Source: Lumbricus rubellus
Taxonomy: Eukaryota > Annelida > Clitellata > Crassiclitellata > Lumbricidae
NCBI GenBank assembly: GCA_945859605.1
Contig: OX243816.1
Coordinates: forward strand, 36,794,676-36,858,675
Direction: 5' to 3'
DNA: 64,000 bases
In this document: positions 57,661 to 64,000 of the stretch, piece after piece
Numbering within the stretch: the first letter of the stretch is position 1
How the letters are laid out: every line of letters begins with the position of its first letter
Position numbers and translations under genes: made by a program
Notes under the pieces: model-generated
The model's database searches: none
What the model was told of the DNA's origin: nothing
Seen by the model: the letters and a program-made list of their open reading frames with translations, nothing else

Positions 57661-58954
57661 ATTCCATCATTGCTATATCCCATGCAATGGTGAATAATTT
57701 ATTCCGCTAAAATGATAGATTACCCTTTAGCCAAAAGGTCCTTCAACCACAGATGAAACTCTATTGAGGAGTGTGAGGTGTGTATGGTACTGAGGTGTTA
57801 CTTACCTTGTACACATTTAGTACTAGTCTTTAAGTTACCTTTCGTATGGATATATTTTTGAGACGCTTATTGTGCAGTAGTCACTAAATTTCACATGTTA
57901 GATCTAGATTCCAGAAATAAATTCTTTGCATGATGACCATAATTTCTGTATTTTTTTGTATTTGTGTAGCACTGTAATTAATTTGAATGCAAGACACATG
58001 ATATGTCCCTAATATGTCAACCTTTTAGCCATAATATTATTATTATTGTAGTTGTAAGTTTAGGATTTCCAGAATCACTACGTTTAGATTGAACACGGGG
58101 CGTCAGCTGAGTATCAAGTGCTGCATCAAGTCTGTTAAGCGATGCCAACTGAAGAACCAAATCCATTTTCCAGACGATTAGAGAGGAGAGGAAATAGGTT
58201 ACGTTTAGGTTGAGAAAACCTAAGTATTGAATTCAACTTGTCGTCAAGTCTAATCTTCCATGTTTTTTATGTTATTTTCAGAGCACTTGATGTAGAGGTC
58301 AATCTGTATGAGCCAACAAGTTTCCATCTGGAATTAGGTATTCTCAAAAGTCATACTTTGTCATCATCTCTGATGAGATACAGTAATAATGAAAATCAGA
58401 TGGGTGATATGAGAGTAGCATCAAAATTATTATCAGTCATAACATTGCAGCAGATGAACATTTATTGATCGAGCTAAGAATAACATTGCAGCAGATGCAT
58501 ATTTATCAATGCTTACCTAGAGTAGGTACACATGTAGAAACAGTGCACTGTCAACAAATATACCCTCTGCAACCCAAATTTCACAAATTCAAAACTGCAA
58601 TTATAAATGCGTACAAAGTACACATGTGTGCCTATGTGTATGCAACTGTGCATGTATATATCTATTATATACATATGTGTGTAATTAAATTTAATTAATT
58701 CTATAGTGCTGTTAGCATTATTCTATAGTGCTGTTATCATAATGCTCAAGACATCTATCGATGGTCATTTCAAGTGAATCATCATCGTTCATAAGAGAAG
58801 TCAGATCAAATTTGATAAGTCAGACACCTTTACCTTCTGGTTTACTTCTCTATAACTTCGCACAGAAGCTTGGCTTTGATCAGTCCTGTGGCCTTGAACA
58901 ACTGTCCTAGTAAAACTAGACCTGAGCTATTCAGCCGGAAACCATTATTACTGA

Positions 58955-59350
58955 ATAATAATAATAATAATGATAATAATAATAATAATAACGTTTGCAC
59001 AATTGACCGATGAGGATGACCGTTAACTCCAGAAATCAAAGCTTTAGTGTTTTTAAAGCCTGAGGGATAATATATACCTTGGGCGAACAAAAATAATAAT
59101 AGTAATAATGATAGTAGTAATAAAAATAATAGTAATAATTATATTATTATTATCTGAGGATAATAATAATATTTTATTCAATAATAATTATGTTATTGTT
59201 TTATACTAGGCGGTTGTGAAGTCCATGAGAGATCCTGTATACCTCGGGGCAAACAAAATTACGATAATAATAATATTAAATAAAATAATAATGATACTAT
59301 TCAATAATAATAATATTCAATTATGTAGTAATATTACAGTAATAACGGCT
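58955..59350. repeat. AAT/ATA simple-sequence region
   Basis: AATAATAATGATAAT-type runs broken by short unique segments, one of which (ACCTTGGGCGAACAAA / ACCTCGGGGCAAACAA) occurs twice. Confidence 0.8.
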
Positions 59351-59407
59351 GAAAAATCCGCAAATAACAAAAAATAATGTTGTGGCCTTGATTTTGTTTT
59401 TACGCAG

Positions 59408-59660
59408 AAAATGGTGTTAGAGGAACTTTCCCACCTCTTTGATAAGCTGTCAAGACAGATAAACGCAGATGTGTTGGACGAAGTGAGGTTCCTGATTGAC
59501 GACTATCTTAAGGAGTTCGAGATTTTTGATGATGTGCCTAGGCGACAGATGCTCGATGAGTTACATCAACACCTTGGAACGCATCAGCTGTTACAACTGC
59601 TTTCTGATGTCTTCACAGCAATTGACAGAATGGACTTACGCAACTGGATCTGGAACTATG
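59408..59660 (+). CDS. DED-kinase exon 1 (DED)
   Basis: Acceptor TTACGCAG, then AAAATGG start context. Encodes MVLEELSHLFDKLSRQINAD, VRFLIDDYL and DRMDLRNWIWNY. Donor GTCTGT after a single G. Confidence 0.82.
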
Positions 59661-61994
59661 GTCTGTTTTTGTCTCTGTACTCATTTTGTTTTTTGGCTGT
59701 GTAGGAAAATGGAACTCCTCATAAGTCTGAACTGTGGCAATTATAATTATGTTTGTTTCGATAGTCTTAATGTTTAACTTGTAGACTGGACTTCAACCCA
59801 TTGGTCAAAGGTTCGATTTCAGTCTGGTCAAAATTTAAAGAGTTCCGATTTGCTGGAACTTGTCTAGCAAAACTTGCAATGAGGGCAATGACTGTGCAAG
59901 ATTGATAATGCACTGGCTTAATACCAATGTGACCCAGGTCCAAATCTCAGACCCATCACATGAAATTAACTCCAATAGTTCAAAACAATATTATGTGTGA
60001 CTTGAAGGCATGCATGTGGATACCCTCATCTTCAATTTAGTGTCTCCTTAAATCCAATACACATTTCTACTATTTATGTGTACTATTGATGTGTAGATCA
60101 GACAATGGTTAGACTACTTTCCTGCAATTTGTATTTTTATGATTGTGGCTTGATTTTGGTATGCTAGCGACTGATGCCTGCTGCATTTAGTTATGGCAGT
60201 ATTTTTGCTAAAGGAAATATGAATTAGAAGTAAGATTGTCAATTTCTGTTAACGTGAATGAGAACAGAGCCCTGATTAATGTGACTTGCGAAGAAATGAA
60301 AAGTTATATACATAAGCAGTTGCTCATCTGTGATTGATTCTTTGTTGCAGCTTTGCAATTTCCATCTGAGGATGCAGTTAGACTGGAAGAGTCACCGCAA
60401 AGAATTCCTGGTGATAACAATGCAGACATGGAAACTTCCTCAGCATCTCTAGACAATAGCTTGTGTGAACAACCATCCATTGATGTTGACAATTCAGAGG
60501 CCATTTCATCCCACGACTCCTCTTCAAGGTCCTTGTTTCATGGTGGGTTGCAAGCAGAGGACGGATCTTTAGATTCGTTAGATATCTCAAGAAACCACAC
60601 AACACAGGACGATTCAATCGGTCCATTAACCTCATCAATGCAATCACCGCAGCACAGCAGCAGTCAACTTAATTCTTCAGATGACTCAGGATTTTCTACT
60701 GGAGCTGCATCATCGACACCTTTTCACTCAGAATCATCTGCTGATGTTGATATGAAACTTGATACTCCAATTGAAATGACGACTGAAGAGATGAAAACCT
60801 GCATAGATTATAACCAGAATATTGGAGAAGGTGGCTTTGGATTTGTTTTTAAAGGTATATACACCACTTTGTTGTTAAGAAATATATTAGAGACTTTGAT
60901 ATAAACAGCTGCCAGCACAGTATATGGGCATCCCGTCAAAATAGCCTGGCCAAAGTAGCCCGGTCAAAACCGCCCACCGACAAAATAGCGCTGTCAAAAT
61001 TGCCCACCGACAAAATAGCACCGTCAAAACAGTCCACCAACAAAATAGCCCTGTCAAAACAGCCCACCCGCAAATAGCCCCGTCAAAGCAGCCCACCAAC
61101 AAAATAGCTCCATCAAAGCAGCCCACCAACAAAATAGCTTCGTAAAGGTAGCCATGTCATAACAGCCCATGAAAAATCATTGAAAATAGTTCCGACAAAG
61201 TCATGCAAGATCAAACTGTTATCTTAAACATGTAATGTTACACATTGCGGTGCAAAATATGATAACCTAGTGGCCTACTTTAACACGTTCACCGCCTACA
61301 CGCCATGCTAAATGACTGGATTCAGTACGAGTTAACTCGTACTGGGCGGTGAACGTGTTAAAGAGGTGAATTGGATATCGGTTCACAAGTAATGGTACTA
61401 ATGTCAACACCAATTGCTGATATTGAACGATTTGTATAAATTTTGTTTTTAGGAGAATATAAGAAAAGAACCGTAGCAATCAAGACAGGAAGGCAAATTC
61501 AAAGCAAAGAAAGACAGTTTCTAAAGGTACATTCAACAGGACTTTTGACTTCATTCTGGCACATCACGACACTATTATATTATAGCGAGTATCTAGTGTC
61601 CTTGCATTAAAACTACTGAACATTACTACCATTGCTACTTTTCAAACTTCCTGCACATTTGAAATTTTTTGCTGACCTACTTCTGACACTGATACACACT
61701 TTTAGTCTCTACATGGCATAAAAACCATATTCTCAAGCAGTATTATAATACCTTTAGGGTTAATAATTCCACAATGAAAAATTTCAAAGTATCTCTAGGC
61801 TATGCATGTCGCATGTGTAAGTAATGTTTGCATTTAGTTTCTAATATGATGCTTTAGAAAAAAACTTTTTCCATATCTTTACTTACAGCTTAAACCATTT
61901 TGTATTTTGATCTGTGTTTTTCTTAGGAAAAGCAGCTGGCGTTTCTTCGGCATACTTTCATTGTACCCATTCTGGCTTATACTGTTGACAAAGA
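59411..61994 (+). CDS. Death-effector-domain protein kinase (5' part, partial)
   Basis: Four exons join in phase: 59408-59660 (ATG 59411), 60351-60854, 61453-61526, 61927-61994; the rest lies beyond the window or in unseen exons. Residues 1-83 form a six-helix death-effector-like domain with the family's RxDL motif (RMDL, 73-76). Residues about 84-235 are a low-complexity Ser/Asp-rich linker. A kinase domain follows: ITTEEM-like lead-in, P-loop GEGGFG at 242-247, VAIK at 259-262 and a truncated N-lobe ending AYTVDK. The lead-in and P-loop are IRAK/Pelle (TKL group) in style. Expected role: an adaptor-kinase linking DED partners (FADD or caspase-8 type) to phosphorylation in innate or death signalling; this is inference. 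IRAKs normally carry a death domain, not a DED. Symbol withheld. Confidence 0.85.
60351..60854 (+). CDS. DED-kinase exon 2 (linker and P-loop)
   Basis: Acceptor TTTGTTGCAG, donor GTATAT. 167 codons: a Ser/Asp-rich linker with a DSGFST segment (residues about 195-200), then NQNIGEGGFGFVFK. The kinase glycine loop fixes the frame. Confidence 0.88.
60930..61160. repeat. About 30-bp tandem repeat, 7 copies
   Basis: Unit close to CCCACCAACAAAATAGCCCC plus GTCAAAACAG. The period is a multiple of 3 in places, giving an artefactual repeated VGCFDGAI frame on the minus strand. Intron 2 of the DED-kinase gene. Confidence 0.88.
61280..61361. repeat. TTAA-flanked hairpin
   Basis: TTAACACGTTCACCGCC pairs with GGCGGTGAACGTGTTAA at the right, TTAA at both outer edges. 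Loop contains a second small palindrome (GAGTTAACTC). Likely piggyBac-type micro-MITE. Confidence 0.7.
61453..61526 (+). CDS. DED-kinase exon 3 (VAIK)
   Basis: Acceptor TTTTTAG, donor GTACAT. Encodes GEYKKRTVAIKTGRQIQ, including the ATP-anchoring Lys262, then KERQFLK. Confidence 0.88.
61927..61994 (+). CDS. DED-kinase exon 4 (N-lobe)
   Basis: Acceptor TTTCTTAG, donor GTAAGG. Encodes EKQLAFLRHTFIVPILAYTV then DK, matching the helix C to beta-4 region (L.H..IV.LL.Y). Ends in phase 2. Confidence 0.85.
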
Positions 61995-62683
61995 GTAAGG
62001 CGTTACTACATATTGTGATCTTACGTTTCTTTTTCTCTTCCAAATTGTAAATTTAAGCTTTCTTTCAAATTTAAAGTGATTATCCATGTCAGAGTTCACG
62101 TGATTTAGATGGTTTTATTTAAAAGTCTGCCTTATTTTCAACTTTCCAGACTTTTTAAAGTAGAATGAAATTATCAATTTATGCAACTTATTTGCCAACA
62201 TTGCCGTGCTTGCTTGCTTTGTTGGCATCGTAGCCATGGTTTTTGCAGCATCATTAACCCTGCTTAACAGAATGCCATGAAAGACTGAACGTCTCATTAA
62301 GTAGTAAAATTGTGTTATGTTGTGAGCATGCTGTGAAATTGCCCTGTGGTAGTCCTCTATTGATGCGTATTAGATCTGACATTGTCAATATTCTCCAACA
62401 CACAGAACTGCATCTGAGAACTAACATAACTCATGAGGCTGTGTTATAAATGGATAATTGTTTACCTAGCTTTTTGTATGTGTAAAATCGTACATGCATT
62501 TGCTTAGCAACCATTATGACTTCCAACCCAGCCCAATTTTCAGTGATTTTGTCATTCACAAAACTTCTTTCTTGTCTGCAACATTTTTATAGTCCCCAAT
62601 ATATACTAGCCACCTATACTAATCTGTGTCGGTACCGTGCATACTAACCCTATGAAAGTGAATATTACCTTTGCTATATTACC

Positions 62684-64000
62684 TTTTTTTTTTTTTTTTT
62701 TTTCAAATCAAATTTTATTTTGTAACCAACCAATCTTTTACAATTATGCAGTTACAAATCACATTTTCAAATTAGAATGGCCACAAGGATGGGCCCTGAA
62801 GGGATCACTGACCCCGCTGATAGGGACACCTACGTACATGTGAAACGGAAAGATGAAACGGCCGACAATTGCTACCAACAAGAAGTGAATGATTACAACT
62901 ACTTCTGGTATCTTAACTAAACCAGACAATGTAAACTCTTAACTACATAAGAAGAAAAAAAGTTAAAGAATCAACAAGTGCAAGACATGTGTGTGTGTGT
63001 GTGTGTGTGCGTGGCTTACATGGACCAACACATTGTTACATCATAACACAATGTTGCCATTATTGACAAGGTGAGAGCGAAACTTTTTCTTAAACAATGA
63101 TAGTGATGGAGATTGCCTAACTTCTTGAGGGATTTTATTCCAGATTGAAGGACCAGTGGCTCTAATACAGAAAAGACGGGTATTTGTGCGAGCAAAGATG
63201 CATCTGTAATTTGACGAGTTTCTTGTTGAATGAGAATGGATCTGAGAAGCAAGATTAAAGAATCCCTTGAAAACAGGAGGGAGCAAACCGTGGTCAAAGC
63301 GATACATAAATTCTCCTGATTGATAGAGTTGAATCTGCTCAAATTTTAATATGTTAAAATCACAAAATAATGGGTTGGTATGCGATAAATATGTAGTACC
63401 AGCCACTTTTCGAATGACCCTTTTTTGGAGTATTATCAGTCTATGCAGTCTAGTAGTGTAGTTAGATGCCCATATTAGATTACAGTATGCTAAGTATGGA
63501 TACACAAGCGAATAATATAGTTTTACACGGATAGAGGAAGGTAGTAGGTATGCAGTACGTGCTATTATCCCAGTATTTTTAGCAATTTTTGAGGAAATAC
63601 ATTTTATATGATCTATCCATGTTAAATGTTGATCCACATAGACTCCCAGAAATTTTGTGGACTCTACCCTAGAGAGATTGGATCCATTAATACATAGTAT
63701 AGGAAGTTGGGAGGGACAGGTTTTCCTATGAGACCTAAATAAGATATAGTTTGTTTTAGTAAGATTAAGTGTAAGTTTATTGGCACAAAACCAATCTGCT
63801 GCTAGTGTCAGCTCTGTATTTACTATATCAAAGAGGGTTTCCAGAGAACTATGAGAATAGAAGACATTCGTATCATCTGCAAACAATATGAAATATAATT
63901 TAGAAGAAACATTAGGGAGGTCATTTATATAAATTAGAAATAGTAGGGGGCCCAAGTTAGAACCTTGTGGTACTCCATATTTAATTGCTTTTAACGCAGA
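62684..64000 (-). mobile_element. CR1/Jockey-like LINE, 3' part, runs off the window
   Basis: Minus-strand element antisense in an intron of the DED-kinase gene. It ends in a 20-base A tail (T run at 62684-62703), with AATAAA just before it (62719-62714) and a 3' UTR containing a GT/CA microsatellite (about 62989-63008). The RT frame begins outside the window. Confidence 0.85.
63041..64000 (-). CDS. LINE ORF2 reverse transcriptase (C-terminal part)
   Basis: The frame is open from the window edge to the stop at 63041, about 319 codons. RT motifs: YGVPQGSNLGPLLFLIYIND, catalytic FADDTNVF, KLTLNLTKTNYILF and KFLGVYVD. After the RT domain come LYYSLVYPYLAYCNLIW and the terminal WNKIPQEVRQSPSLSLFKKK. 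The order and C-terminus fit CR1/Jockey-group non-LTR elements. No stops or frameshifts in the visible part, so this copy may be recent. N-terminal endonuclease not visible. Confidence 0.9.
   Translation of the reverse strand, partial: SALKAIKYGVPQGSNLGPLLFLIYINDLPNVSSKLYFILFADDTNVFYSHSSLETLFDIVNTELTLAADWFCANKLTLNLTKTNYILFRSHRKTCPSQLPILCINGSNLSRVESTKFLGVYVDQHLTWIDHIKCISSKIAKNTGIIARTAYLLPSSIRVKLYYSLVYPYLAYCNLIWASNYTTRLHRLIILQKRVIRKVAGTTYLSHTNPLFCDFNILKFEQIQLYQSGEFMYRFDHGLLPPVFKGFFNLASQIHSHSTRNSSNYRCIFARTNTRLFCIRATGPSIWNKIPQEVRQSPSLSLFKKKFRSHLVNNGNIVL

Larger units (their letters stand above)
56634..59407. other. Upstream region of the DED-kinase gene
   Basis: No coding exon supported; a 5' UTR exon and promoter should lie here because the first coding exon starts right after an acceptor. 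Contains a roughly 42-bp degenerate repeat (CATCAATCCAGCTTCTATTT CAGCAATAAT-like, about 57390-57660) and AT-rich AAT/ATA repeats (about 58955-59350). Confidence 0.5.

Noticed and set aside
60887..61132. Repeated VGCFDGAI frame
   Set aside because: By-product of the roughly 30-bp tandem repeat in the DED-kinase intron.

Overview
This 64 kb window is animal nuclear DNA. Genes are split by introns, noncoding DNA is AT-rich and most of the sequence is repeat. The protein content (a bilaterian-type integrin-linked kinase and a death-effector-domain kinase), the abundant TAGGCCTA-type words, the hAT/piggyBac/mariner-type MITEs and the tRNA-headed SINEs suggest a marine invertebrate, most likely a deuterostome such as an echinoderm or hemichordate. 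That placement is inference; no species can be named from the sequence alone.

Layout. (1) 1-11.1 kb holds a partly resolved plus-strand gene for a cysteine-rich secreted or surface protein (exons between 2560 and 7846), with tandem and simple repeats and three non-autonomous hAT-type elements that have perfect 8-bp target-site duplications. (2) 11.1-16.4 kb is gene-poor, with a LINE relic and several TTAA-flanked hairpins. (3) 16388-44662 on the minus strand is a complete integrin-linked kinase gene (ILK): 12 coding exons joined in consistent phase give 450 residues, against 452 in human as remembered. One intron uses a GC-AG donor. Intron 6 carries an 11.4 kb array of a 17-bp minisatellite. 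Other introns hold a dead mariner/Tc1-like element, LINE and SINE fragments, a MITE and a 64-bp palindrome. (4) 46538-56629 is an apparently intact, very young Ty3/Gypsy LTR retrotransposon on the minus strand: two 1383-bp LTRs, CTAC target duplication, a primer-binding site matching tRNA-Leu and one 1648-residue Gag-Pol frame. (5) 59408 to the right edge holds the 5' part of a plus-strand gene encoding a death effector domain, a serine-rich linker and the start of an IRAK/Pelle-like kinase. Its intron carries an antisense LINE that runs off the window.

How the genes relate. ILK is the adhesion pseudokinase scaffold (ILK-PINCH-parvin). The right-hand gene is expected to act in death-domain-superfamily innate or apoptotic signalling. 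The left-hand gene looks extracellular. There is no sign that the three work together; they are neighbours separated by mobile DNA. The most notable items are the DED-kinase architecture, the giant structured minisatellite inside an essential gene, and the fresh LTR element with an unusual repeat-built 3' region.
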